Part shown: piece after piece, positions 51,112-59,415 of the stretch | Layout: each line of letters opens with the position of its first letter | Numbering within the stretch: position 1 is the first letter of the stretch | Source: Thiomicrorhabdus sp. zzn3 | GTDB lineage: Bacteria; Pseudomonadota; Gammaproteobacteria; Thiomicrospirales; Thiomicrospiraceae | Assembly: GCF_029767755.1 (NCBI RefSeq) | Contig: NZ_JARUQS010000001.1 | Location: 992,001 to 1,056,000 of the forward strand | Direction of reading: 5' to 3' | DNA: 64,000 nucleotides | Notes under the pieces: model-generated | Told to the model about the DNA's origin: nothing | The model's database searches: none | The model's input: only the letters and a program-made list of their open reading frames with translations | Translations under genes and position numbers: made by a program

Positions 51112-51250
51112 GCGCCACGTTCATGAAATCAATACCAAATTGAACAGGCCTGGTCAAAAAAGATGATGAAATCCCTTTCAGGATTTGATTAAAAAGCCGC
51201 CCCCGTTTAACAGGCCTGTTCCGCGCTTTTAGCCGCTTTAAAACAGTGGC

Positions 51251-52153
51251 TTACCGTCGTTTCCCACCCCACAAGGTTTGCAAACGCCATTCAAACAGTA
51301 CCAATCCAAACAACACCAGTCCAGCTCCAGACCAGATCGCGGCATTTAACGGCTCCTCATTCAGAAAATGCCCTAACAACAACCCAAATACCGGGGTGAT
51401 CACCGGAATCAGCGATACCTTAACCGCATCAATATTTTTCAACAGATAGAAATAGAGCAAAAAACCTACCACCGAACCGATGCTGGCCGCATACACAATC
51501 GCTGCCGCTTCACGAGAAGTAAGTGCCGGCCAAGACAAAAGCGCCGTTGGCGACAACATCAGATGCCCCAGAACCGACACCCATAAAGCACCCACCACGA
51601 CATGCACCGGCGATACCGAATCGTTCACACGTTTTACCAACACCGAACCATAAGAGTGGAAAAAAACCGAAATCAGCGCCGCACCGATAGCCAGAAGTTG
51701 CATTTCAGTCTGCTGTGCCGACATATTAGGCACAAAAATAATCAACAGGCCTGTCAGGCTGATTAACACCCCTAGGATTTTCCTGACACTCAAACGGCTG
51801 TTAGGTAAGCAGAAATGCGCCAAAATACCGGTCATAACCGGATTCAAAGCAAACAAAATCGCAATCCACCCCGACGGCAGATATTGCGCCGCCCAGTACA
51901 TGAAAGTCATGGCCCCCAATATCGGCAGGCTGGCCGCCAAATAGACGCGAACAGCAGGCCAATCCAACGAAAAACGGGCTGCCGTTTGCCTGCGCCAAAC
52001 CAGCCACCAGGCAACAGGAAGAATGAGCAACGCCCCCAGAGCCGTGCGAGCAGCCACACCAAAAAACCAATCGGTTTCACCACTCCATTTAATCGCCAAC
52101 GGCGTGGTCGCCCAAATGGCGACCACGCCCAAATAGGCCAGTACGATGTTCAT
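51251..52153 (-). CDS. EamA/DMT-family membrane transporter
   Basis: A 300-residue protein with about ten membrane helices in two EamA repeats. It starts LAYLGVVAIWATTPLAIKW and contains GAMTFMYWAAQYLPSGW and PVMTGILAHF; the second repeat ends PVITPVFGLLLGHFLNEEP. The drug/metabolite transporter superfamily exports or imports small metabolites; the substrate cannot be inferred. A CAGGCCTG palindrome at 51746 encodes TGL. Two more lie in the 139-bp gap downstream. Confidence 0.88.
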   Translation of the reverse strand: MNIVLAYLGVVAIWATTPLAIKWSGETDWFFGVAARTALGALLILPVAWWLVWRRQTAARFSLDWPAVRVYLAASLPILGAMTFMYWAAQYLPSGWIAILFALNPVMTGILAHFCLPNSRLSVRKILGVLISLTGLLIIFVPNMSAQQTEMQLLAIGAALISVFFHSYGSVLVKRVNDSVSPVHVVVGALWVSVLGHLMLSPTALLSWPALTSREAAAIVYAASIGSVVGFLLYFYLLKNIDAVKVSLIPVITPVFGLLLGHFLNEEPLNAAIWSGAGLVLFGLVLFEWRLQTLWGGKRR

Positions 52154-52239
52154 TCAATGATCCATAAAGAGAGAAAAGCGTGCTAAAGAATTTGCAAGAA
52201 TAGGAAGCTGAAGCGGTTGAATAAAAGTAAATAAAGGTA

Positions 52240-52779
52240 TTATTCCAACGCTTCGAAAACACCCAGCTGGCGGTTCTTGCGCACCGAACCGGCATGAAAC
52301 AAACGTCCGTTCATGCAGAGATAAACACCAGGAGCGGCCAACTGAACGGCCATGAATGCCGCGCCGACATTAAACGCGGCATCGGAACCGCCTAATCGAT
52401 AAGGACGCATCGCCCCCACCAAAACAATTTTTTTACCTTTAAGGCCATCACAATTTTGCAGAACCTGCGCCGTTTCCACCATGGTATCGGTGCCGTGGGT
52501 GATCACAATGTGATTTTGCCTTGCCTTGAGACAGGCCTGTTCAATCTGCTGACGATCTTGATCCGTCATGTGCAAACTGTCCTTTTGCATCAGCACCTTG
52601 TGCTCAATCGGCAGAGTGGAACGTGCCTCATTCAACAAGTCAGGCAGGGCCGACGAAGGAAAACCAAGCTCTCCGCGGATCGGATCATACTCTTTATCGA
52701 GCGTACCGCCAGTAATCAGCAAAAGAATCGGAGATAACCCTGCTGAGCTGGAAGCGTCCAATGCGATCGACACACTCAT
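52240..52779 (-). CDS. Half-length asparaginase-domain protein
   Basis: A 179-residue protein corresponding to only the N-terminal domain of asparaginase. The first catalytic motif (LLLITGGTLDKEYD) and the second (VITHGTDTMVETAQVL) are intact, as are LVGAMRPYRLGGSDAAFN and NGRLFHAGSVRKN, but the C-terminal domain of the 330-residue enzymes is absent. The same short form is known in other gammaproteobacteria, so this is not a local truncation. Activity is unproven. Its ATG overlaps the stop of the upstream LexA-type gene (ATGA). Confidence 0.85.
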   Translation of the reverse strand: MSVSIALDASSSAGLSPILLLITGGTLDKEYDPIRGELGFPSSALPDLLNEARSTLPIEHKVLMQKDSLHMTDQDRQQIEQACLKARQNHIVITHGTDTMVETAQVLQNCDGLKGKKIVLVGAMRPYRLGGSDAAFNVGAAFMAVQLAAPGVYLCMNGRLFHAGSVRKNRQLGVFEALE

Positions 52780-53237
52780 GGCTGACGCAGAATACCGGTA
52801 ACGATCCCCAGGATCTCAATCTCTTCGTTTTTCAGAAAGATCGGTTCCATCTCGGCATTCGCAGGTTGCAGACGTACACCGCCTTTTTCGATGTAGAACT
52901 TTTTCATGGTCACTTCTTCATTATTGATGCGCACCACGACCGACTCCCCGTTTTCAGCGGTAGAGCGGCGCTCAATAATGACGATATCCCCATCCTCAAT
53001 GTTCTCATCGATCATCGAGTGACCTTTAACACGCAAGGCAAAGGTCTCTTTTTTGACCATTGAGCCCGGCACCGAAACCGTATCGTAATCCAATTCCATC
53101 TGAATCGGTTCACCCGCCGAAGTCCAGCCGAGAAGCGGAATCTCTACAAACTCTTCTTCCAAATCCTGTAATGGATCCGTCGGATGAAGATGCAATTTTT
53201 GATTGCGTGTTGGGATCAAATAGGCGAGGTTACTCAT
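52776..53237 (-). CDS. Stand-alone LexA-type S24 peptidase without DNA-binding domain
   Basis: The 153-residue protein matches the C-terminal self-cleaving domain of LexA/UmuD: an Ala-Gly cleavage site in PLLGWTSAGEP (about residues 35-46), catalytic Ser in VKGHSMID and catalytic Lys in NNEEVTMKKFY. There is no N-terminal helix-turn-helix; only about 35 residues precede the cleavage site, and the 84 bp upstream cannot hold one. It is the size of UmuD, but no umuC follows; an asparaginase gene does, with a 4-bp overlap. AAGGA lies before the ATG. Confidence 0.85.
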   Translation of the reverse strand: MSNLAYLIPTRNQKLHLHPTDPLQDLEEEFVEIPLLGWTSAGEPIQMELDYDTVSVPGSMVKKETFALRVKGHSMIDENIEDGDIVIIERRSTAENGESVVVRINNEEVTMKKFYIEKGGVRLQPANAEMEPIFLKNEEIEILGIVTGILRQP

Positions 53238-53321
53238 GATTTACTATCCTTACGCTCAAGACGCCTGACTGAGTTAACCTAAAAGGCACTCAGGCCAGGT
53301 TGTAGATACTTATAGGTGTGT

Positions 53322-53621
53322 TTAAGGTAGCACTTTTTTAAAGGGTTTGACAATCACTTTTTCATACACGCCGGCATGCAGATATGGGTCGTCATTCGCC
53401 CAAGCCTGTGCGGCGTCCAAGGAGTCAAACTCGGCAACAATCAAACTGCCGCTGAAGCCGGCTTCTCCGGGCTCATTAGAATCCACGGCCGGATTAGGCC
53501 CGGCCAGAACCAGCTTCCCTTGCTCAGCCAAGGCATTCAAACGGGCAATATGGTCAGGGCGGGCTTGGGCGCGCAATGGCAAACTGTTGGCAACATCAAA
53601 CGCATAAATGGAATAAAGCAT
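53322..53621 (-). CDS. yciI: YciI-family protein
   Basis: A 99-residue dimeric ferredoxin-like (YCII) protein. [41 protein letters not shown] and the C-terminal [14 protein letters not shown] match the family, with the conserved His and Asp. Function is unknown. It lies 16 bp after yciB on the same strand, as in E. coli, where both belong to the yci cluster. Confidence 0.93.
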   Translation of the reverse strand: MLYSIYAFDVANSLPLRAQARPDHIARLNALAEQGKLVLAGPNPAVDSNEPGEAGFSGSLIVAEFDSLDAAQAWANDDPYLHAGVYEKVIVKPFKKVLP

Positions 53622-53637
53622 ATCAACTCCTTTTCAA

Positions 53638-54291
53638 TTATCGTTCTGAGGATCTGGTTGGACTCTCAGCGGCGATCCCTTTGCTATCAGTCATCTTTTG
53701 CTCTTCAGCTGAATGGATAATTTCGCCGCCATCCATCAATTTGTCGGCTTCCGCTTCAGAGTCGGACTCTTGGATATAGCGGCTGATATAAACCCCCTGC
53801 AGCACAATAAAGACCAACGTCATGCCCATCAAACCGAATAGTTTGAAGTCAACCCAGGTATCCGTGTCATAGTTAAAGGCCACATACAGATTCACAATAC
53901 CCGAAATGACAAAAAAGGCGATCCACATGGCGCTCAAACGCACCCATACCGGTTCGGGAAGATGGATGGCCTGCGCCATCATACGCTGAATGATCGGCTT
54001 GTTGCCAATAAAGTGGCTACCTAAAAAGACCAGGGCAAAGCCCCAGTTAACAATCGTCGGCTTCCACTTAATAAAATCTTCATCTTGCAAAATCAGCGTA
54101 AGCCCACCCAATACCAGGATTAAAGCCAATGTAATCAAGTGTATTTTTTCTACACGTTTATGCTTTAAGTAAACATAGCCGACTTGAACCACAGTCGCAG
54201 CGATAATCACCGCCGTGGCCACATAGATGTCGTAAAGCTTATAGGCAATAAAAAATAGAACGACTGGAAAAAGATCAAATAGTAATTTCAT
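53638..54291 (-). CDS. yciB: Inner membrane protein YciB (intracellular septation protein A)
   Basis: A 217-residue membrane protein with five to six helices. LLFDLFPVVLFFIAYKLYDIYVATA-like opening, KWKPTIVNWGFALVFLGSHF and MNLYVAF-like NLYVAFNYDTDTWVDFKLFG identify it. It acts in envelope maintenance and septum formation, partnering with cell-wall elongation proteins. A hydrophilic tail of about 35 residues rich in Glu/Ser extends the C terminus beyond the E. coli protein (179). It is divergent from the RNase AM gene. Confidence 0.93.
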   Translation of the reverse strand: MKLLFDLFPVVLFFIAYKLYDIYVATAVIIAATVVQVGYVYLKHKRVEKIHLITLALILVLGGLTLILQDEDFIKWKPTIVNWGFALVFLGSHFIGNKPIIQRMMAQAIHLPEPVWVRLSAMWIAFFVISGIVNLYVAFNYDTDTWVDFKLFGLMGMTLVFIVLQGVYISRYIQESDSEAEADKLMDGGEIIHSAEEQKMTDSKGIAAESPTRSSER

Positions 54292-54586
54292 TAAACTGAC
54301 TTTAAATTAAATAGGTAATCAATTGTTTTAATTAAATTAAATAGCAAAAAATCAAAAGGCTCGACCGACCAGGCCTGTACAAACACACATGTCATTTAAG
54401 CTTCTGCGTTGACGACTTTCTCGCCATTTACTGGAAACGCTGTGAATGCGACTCTTCTGCCGGCTAAAGCCACAGATGGTACAATGTTATTTTCGGATCG
54501 GGCATTTCTTTTCTAACGAATCAGGGATTCTAGCCCCGATTGACGAAGATTTAAAGCGTGATTCAGCAAAACCCGGTTAAAACCTT
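54292..54586. other. Divergent gap between yciB and the RNase AM gene
   Basis: 295 bp, no gene seen. The first 60 bp are very AT-rich. It holds one CAGGCCTG palindrome (54370-54377) and a TACAAT string (54480-54485) that could be a -10 for the rightward genes, with no clear -35. Confidence 0.35.
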
Positions 54587-55456
54587 ATGACCTCAACACC
54601 TAAAGTCGACTTTCATTGCCACACGACAGCCTCAGACGGCGCACTTTCTCCACAGCAACTGATTGAACTGGCCCATACCCACCAAATCACTCACCTGGCA
54701 ATCACCGACCACGATACCACGGCAGGTTACCAGCAAGCGCTCAAGCATGCGCAACAAAAGGGGATTCGCTTAACCAGTGGCGTAGAAATTTCCTGTGAAT
54801 GGCAGAAGCAGACGATTCATATAGTGGGCCTCGACTTTGATGCAACGCATCCAAAGCTGCAACAAGGCTTGGCTGACATTCGCGCATTGCGTTGGAAACG
54901 GGCTAATGAAATCATCGAAAAACTCTCTGCTCGTCCTAACCTGGCCAAGCTGGATATAAAAACGCGGTTAATGGAACAGGTTGGCGAAGGCGTTGTGGGG
55001 CGGGGTCACTTTGCCCAACTATTGATTGAAAGCGGTTATGTGAAAAATACCCAACAAGCATTCGATAAATACCTCAAAAAAGGACGCGTCGGCTTTGTTA
55101 AAAGTGAATGGCCGCCGTTAGAGGAAGTGGTTCAATGGATCGTTGAAGCCGGTGGGATCGCCGTTCTTGCGCACCCGGGCTTGTACAAATTGACCAGTGG
55201 AAAATTAAACCGGCTGATCGAAGCGTTTATTGAGGCGGGGGGACGCGCAATTGAAGTGGTCAACAAACCGCGTCACAGCGCAGAAATTATTGGCATGGCA
55301 CAACGTGCCGAACGTTTTGGTCTGCTGGCCTCTATGGGGTCTGACTTTCATCGTCCGGAGCATACTTGGCGAGGTCTCGGCTGGCTCGCCCCCATGCCGG
55401 AAGAGTGCCATCCCGTCTGGCAGCATTTCAAAGCGCTCGTGCCAGCTTCCTCCTGA
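54587..55456 (+). CDS. rnm: PHP-domain 5'-3' exoribonuclease (RNase AM, YciV)
   Basis: PHP-fold metal phosphoesterase. VDFHCHTTASDGALSPQQL at the N terminus, AITDHDTTAGYQQA, GVEISCEW, VLAHPG and SMGSDFHRPEH supply the trinuclear metal site. In E. coli YciV removes nucleotides from the 5' end of rRNA precursors and 3'-phosphoadenosine-type substrates. At 289 residues it is standard length. It heads a plus-strand run with YciO, M50 protease and rluB that matches the yciV-yciO-rluB neighbourhood elsewhere. Confidence 0.92.
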   Translation: MTSTPKVDFHCHTTASDGALSPQQLIELAHTHQITHLAITDHDTTAGYQQALKHAQQKGIRLTSGVEISCEWQKQTIHIVGLDFDATHPKLQQGLADIRALRWKRANEIIEKLSARPNLAKLDIKTRLMEQVGEGVVGRGHFAQLLIESGYVKNTQQAFDKYLKKGRVGFVKSEWPPLEEVVQWIVEAGGIAVLAHPGLYKLTSGKLNRLIEAFIEAGGRAIEVVNKPRHSAEIIGMAQRAERFGLLASMGSDFHRPEHTWRGLGWLAPMPEECHPVWQHFKALVPASS

Positions 55457-55633
55457 CCACACAAAACTCATGTCTACTAGCCTTGTTGCCTGCCAACAAG
55501 TGCTATAATTAATTTTATTCAATACAACTCATGTTTTAAACGTTGCAACTGCAGCAAATGAAAAAATTAATTTCTGTTTGAAACTCCTATTGAATGAACC
55601 ATTATATTAAGCAAATAGAGTTTACAAATCATC

Positions 55634-56257
55634 GTGCGTAAAGAGTGCCAATACATTTCAGTCCATCCCGACAACCCTCAATCACGCCTGCTAGAACAGG
55701 TGGTTGATATCCTGCATAAGGGCGGGGTGATTGCTTACCCGACCGAATCAGGGTATGCGCTTGGCTGTCTGTTAGACAATAGTGAAGGGGCTAAACGCAT
55801 CCGAGCGATTCGCAAACTGGATGAAACACACAGCCTGACTCTGGTTTGCCGCGATCTGAGCAATCTTTCCGAATATGCCAAGGTCGGCAACACGCAATTC
55901 CGATACTTAAAAAGTCATTTACCCGGCCCCTATACCTTTATTTTGCCGGCCAGCCGCGAAGTGCCGCGTCGCTTGCAGAATCCTAAGAAAAAGACCATCG
56001 GCTTGCGCGTCACCCCAAATGTGGTTACCAATGCGCTGTTAAGCTATTTTGACAAGCCGTTATTAAGTTCGACACTGATTCTACCCGGTGAAGACCATCC
56101 CATGACCGATGGCTGGAGCATTCGTGAGGAGTTAGGTCACGCCCTGGATGCAGTTTTGGATGGCGGATTCAGCGGATTTGAGCCCACGACGATCATTGAT
56201 TTCACTGACGACGAACCTATTCTTATCCGCCAAGGACAAGGGACATTTGCAGAATGA
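55634..56257 (+). CDS. yciO: YciO, Sua5/YrdC-family protein
   Basis: A 207-residue YrdC-fold protein. GGVIAYPTESGYALGC, IRKLDETHSLTLVCRDLSNLSEYA, LPGPYTFILPAS and GLRVTPNVVTNALL match YciO more than TsaC. YciO is related to the threonylcarbamoyl-AMP synthase, but its physiological role is uncertain. The start is GTG 55634. It overlaps the M50 gene by 4 bp (ATGA). Confidence 0.92.
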   Translation: MRKECQYISVHPDNPQSRLLEQVVDILHKGGVIAYPTESGYALGCLLDNSEGAKRIRAIRKLDETHSLTLVCRDLSNLSEYAKVGNTQFRYLKSHLPGPYTFILPASREVPRRLQNPKKKTIGLRVTPNVVTNALLSYFDKPLLSSTLILPGEDHPMTDGWSIREELGHALDAVLDGGFSGFEPTTIIDFTDDEPILIRQGQGTFAE

Positions 56258-56910
56258 ATGAATTGACTTTGATTCAAAAAATTTCTGTGTGGGCCATTCC
56301 GGTCTTGCTCGCCATTACCGTACACGAAGTAGCCCACGGCTGGGCCGCGTCTAAACTGGGCGATCAAACCGCTAAAATGCTGGGGCGCTTGACGCTTAAC
56401 CCATTAAAGCATATCGACCCGATTGGCACCGTCATTGTACCTCTGGCTCTGCTGTTATTAGGCGGCTTTATTTTTGGATGGGCCAAAGCGGTTCCGGTGA
56501 CCGCCAAAAACTTTAAAAACCCGCGCCGTGATATGGCATGGGTTGCCATGGCAGGTCCCGCTTCCAATCTGATTATGGCTGTCGGCTGGGCGTTGATTGC
56601 GAAACTGGGTGTCATACTGCAAGCCAGCTCACCCGATATCGGCCTGTTTCTGCTTTACAGCGGGCTCGCAGGAATCAGCATCAACTTGATCCTGCTGGTT
56701 TTAAACCTGTTGCCAATCCCACCTCTGGACGGTAGCCATGTGCTCTCTGCATTACTACCGCCAGCACTGGCGTGGCAATATAACCGTATTGCGCCATTTG
56801 GCTTTGTAATTCTGCTGGTCTTACTGATTTCCGGCTTCTTAACCCCAATACTGATCGGGCCATACAGCTATCTACAACACGGCCTGTATGCGCTGGTCGG
56901 CATTCAGTAA
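56254..56910 (+). CDS. Site-2-protease-type M50 family membrane protein
   Basis: A 218-residue, minimal M50 metallopeptidase with five to six membrane helices and no PDZ domain. The zinc motif HEVAHGWAA is near residue 24, and the second motif NLLPIPPLDGSHVL near 148. The GRLTLNPLKHIDPIGT stretch is typical of this rhomboid-like group found next to trpS, scpA, scpB and rluB in pseudomonads; here rluB follows directly. Substrate unknown. Confidence 0.9.
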   Translation: MNELTLIQKISVWAIPVLLAITVHEVAHGWAASKLGDQTAKMLGRLTLNPLKHIDPIGTVIVPLALLLLGGFIFGWAKAVPVTAKNFKNPRRDMAWVAMAGPASNLIMAVGWALIAKLGVILQASSPDIGLFLLYSGLAGISINLILLVLNLLPIPPLDGSHVLSALLPPALAWQYNRIAPFGFVILLVLLISGFLTPILIGPYSYLQHGLYALVGIQ

Positions 56911-57004
56911 CACAGCCAGTTTATGAAATACATACAAAACCATTCATCCGTTATACATTCAAAGCGGATCACTAATAAACAACCTAGATAATAGAACAGA
57001 TACT

Positions 57005-57895
57005 ATGAGCGACACACAGTCACCGCATGGCGAAAAACTTCAAAAAATCCTGGCCCGAGCTGGATTTGGCTCCCGACGTTCCGTCGAATCTTTGATCTCC
57101 GAAGGCCGAGTTAAACTGAATGGGCGCACCGCTCAGCTTGGTGACCGCGCCACCGAGAACGATCAAATCAAAGTCAATGACCAACCGGTCAAACAAACCC
57201 GACTCTCCAAGCAGCCGACTCAAGTTATTCTTTACAACAAGCCAGAAGGGCGGGTCTGTTCTCGGCGCGATGAAAAGGGGCGCGATACGATCTTTACCCA
57301 ACTGCCACGTATTTATAATGGTCGTTGGATCAGCATTGGCCGCCTGGATTTGAATACCAGTGGTTTATTGATCTTGACCAATAACGGTGAACTGGCAAAT
57401 CGCCTGGCCCACCCTTCCTACGAGGTGGAGCGTGAATACTTAGTGCGCGTCTTTGGAGAAGTCTCTGACGAAGTCGTCAATCAATTACGAAAAGGAGTCA
57501 TGCTCGAAGATGGCCCGGCTAAATTCGACAAAATCAGTCGCATGCCATCGGACGATGAATCCATGAACAGCTGGTTCCGCGTGGTTATTAAAGAGGGGCG
57601 CAACCGTGAGGTACGTCGTATCTGGGAATCACAAGGCGTGCAAGTCAGCCGTTTGCAACGGGTGCGTTACGGCGAATTCCAGTTGCCTCGAAATCTCAGA
57701 AAAGGCAAAACCCAGCCACTCACCTGGAAACAGGTCAATCAGCTACTTAAAAGTGTCGATTTGCCGGAAGAAGCGCGGCCAGATCAACGTGCCGCACCCG
57801 CTGGAAAGAAAGGCTATGTTAAAAACTCCAAAACCGCCCAGCGTGCGCTTTACGGCCGTAAGAAAAAGACGATTCACAATCTAAAAGAAAGATAG
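57005..57895 (+). CDS. rluB: 23S rRNA pseudouridine(2605) synthase RluB
   Basis: Pseudouridine synthase of the RsuA/RluB group. An S4 RNA-binding domain (KLQKILARAGFGSRRSVESL) is followed by the catalytic domain with Asp in GRLDLNTSGLLILTNNGELA and the closing EGRNREVRRIWESQG. A basic tail (about residues 255-296, rich in Lys/Arg) is typical. The RluB call over RluF/RsuA is supported by the yciV-yciO context. ATG 57005. Confidence 0.93.
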   Translation: MSDTQSPHGEKLQKILARAGFGSRRSVESLISEGRVKLNGRTAQLGDRATENDQIKVNDQPVKQTRLSKQPTQVILYNKPEGRVCSRRDEKGRDTIFTQLPRIYNGRWISIGRLDLNTSGLLILTNNGELANRLAHPSYEVEREYLVRVFGEVSDEVVNQLRKGVMLEDGPAKFDKISRMPSDDESMNSWFRVVIKEGRNREVRRIWESQGVQVSRLQRVRYGEFQLPRNLRKGKTQPLTWKQVNQLLKSVDLPEEARPDQRAAPAGKKGYVKNSKTAQRALYGRKKKTIHNLKER

Positions 57896-57918
57896 TAATC
57901 GCTTACGACAACATCAGG

Positions 57919-58554
57919 TTAAGCCGGCTCCGCTAACAGCGGAGCGGTTTTGATGACATCAAATTCCTCTATCCAGAAAACTTCGGATGAATTATCTCCA
58001 CTGTCCATCAGAGACATTGATGTTTTCCAGACCCAGCCATCCTCTCCTTTGACATTTACCAGCTTTCCGTGCAAATAAATAATCTCGCCATTGCGTATCG
58101 CTTTTAATCGCTCAGCAAGCGCTTCTGTCGAAGGCACCAAATGCAAGTTTTCACTCTGACCGAGTATTTCAATCCGTCTCATAGGCAGCCGGTGACCGGC
58201 GCTAGGCCCCCAGGCATACCAACGCAAACTTTGACGAAACTCAAACTGATCCACCACCTCTTGATCTGAAAGGGCTTTCCAACCCAATACGATATCCACT
58301 GGCGAAATTTTGGCGCCACGATCAAAATAATAGGGCTCCTGCGCCAACACTTTACCGGTAATCTCCATCTCCGCAACAGGTGTCAATTGATGTTGCTTGA
58401 ATTCAAACGGTTCGGCATAAGGCGTCACATAAATCTGCGGTGGCGAAAACACTTCCACGCCCGGCTCAAAACGAACCGCTTCCGGCGGATGAAAATAATC
58501 CCAGACTAAATAGGCCGCGACGGCGAGTATGACAAGTTTTATCAGCTTTTTCAT
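57919..58554 (-). CDS. Uncharacterised protein with N-terminal membrane anchor
   Basis: I do not recognise a family. The 211-residue protein has one N-terminal hydrophobic helix (LIKLVILAVAAYLVWDYF) that could be an uncleaved anchor, then a soluble, beta-rich domain exposed to the periplasm. FDRGAKISPVDIVLGWKAL, SLRWYAWGPSAG and GEIIYLHGKLVNVKGEDGW are distinctive; the pattern is regular enough to suggest a real conserved protein. It is convergent with rluB, separated by 23 bp, and its 3' end carries the hairpin at 57927-57945. Confidence 0.72.
   Translation of the reverse strand: MKKLIKLVILAVAAYLVWDYFHPPEAVRFEPGVEVFSPPQIYVTPYAEPFEFKQHQLTPVAEMEITGKVLAQEPYYFDRGAKISPVDIVLGWKALSDQEVVDQFEFRQSLRWYAWGPSAGHRLPMRRIEILGQSENLHLVPSTEALAERLKAIRNGEIIYLHGKLVNVKGEDGWVWKTSMSLMDSGDNSSEVFWIEEFDVIKTAPLLAEPA
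57927..57950 (+). terminator. Hairpin at the rluB / unknown gene junction
   Basis: GCTCCGCT (57927-57934) and AGCGGAGC (57938-57945) pair perfectly with a three-base loop, followed by GGTTTT on the plus strand. It probably ends rluB transcription although it lies within the last codons of the convergent gene. Confidence 0.55.
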
Positions 58555-58668
58555 AATGCCATTCTAGCACCGGAAAACGGGGAAACAAACCGATTTTACG
58601 TAAAAATATCCCATTAAAACAGACGCTTCCTTTGATAAAATCAGCAAGACTTTATCTGCTCGGATACT

Positions 58669-59157
58669 ATGACGGACTCATCTTACTTACATATTTACAC
58701 TGACGGTGGCTATGTCGCAAAAGACGACATGGGCGGCTGGGGTGTCATCATCACTGAATACGTACAAAACTGCAAAACCATCCATCAGTACAGTGGCCGT
58801 CAACGCCATACCTCCAGCCTGGAAATGGAATTAATGGCGGCCGTCCAGGGATTAGAACAAATTATTGAAAAGTGGAAGGGACAACAGCCAGCTATAAAAG
58901 GTGAACCGTTTAACATCACCTTATATACCGACTCCAAAATTCTTCTTGAAGGATTGGAGGGGAAAATCGAACGCTACCGCCAGCAAAACTGGATGCATAA
59001 ATCCGGAAGACCTGTGGCCTCTCGTCGCCTCTGGGAACGTCTACAAGAACTGACCCAGACATTGAATGTGCAAGTGAAATGGATCAAAGGCCACAGCCGT
59101 CATGAAGGCAATCTACAAGCCGATGCTTTGGCAAGATCGGCCATTCGACAAGCCTGA
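58669..59157 (+). CDS. rnhA: Ribonuclease H type 1
   Basis: Cleaves the RNA strand of RNA:DNA hybrids. At 162 residues it is slightly longer than E. coli RnhA (155). The four acidic catalytic residues are visible in IYTDGGYVAKDD, SSLEMELMA, LYTDSKILLEG and LQADALAR, and the catalytic-loop His in KGHSRHEGN. The window therefore holds both RNase HII (10.8 kb) and RNase HI. Confidence 0.9.
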   Translation: MTDSSYLHIYTDGGYVAKDDMGGWGVIITEYVQNCKTIHQYSGRQRHTSSLEMELMAAVQGLEQIIEKWKGQQPAIKGEPFNITLYTDSKILLEGLEGKIERYRQQNWMHKSGRPVASRRLWERLQELTQTLNVQVKWIKGHSRHEGNLQADALARSAIRQA

Positions 59158-59176
59158 TTAACCCATGGGGCTAACA

Positions 59177-59386
59177 TCAATAATGGGGCGGGGGGACCTC
59201 ATGACTTGGATCACGTACAAATTCTTCACGCAGTGTTTTCAGGTATTCCGACAATACTTTTAACTGATGACGCAACTCCTGAATTTCTTGATGCTGTTCC
59301 ACAACAGTTTTTTGCAATGCTTCCAGGGCATCGTCCTGAAAGGCCTGCGTAACTTCAATGGCGTGCAATTTTTCTTCGATATTCAT
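59177..59386 (-). CDS. slyX: SlyX-family protein
   Basis: A 69-residue coiled-coil protein. EKLHAIEVTQAFQDDALEAL followed by VVEQHQEIQELRHQLKVLSE and the C-terminal PPPHY are the SlyX hallmark. Function is unknown. It is convergent with rnhA and lies 29 bp downstream of the M61 peptidase gene on the same strand. Confidence 0.9.
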   Translation of the reverse strand: MNIEEKLHAIEVTQAFQDDALEALQKTVVEQHQEIQELRHQLKVLSEYLKTLREEFVRDPSHEVPPPHY

Positions 59387-59415
59387 AAATATAATTCTGT
59401 CTTTTACGATTTAAT

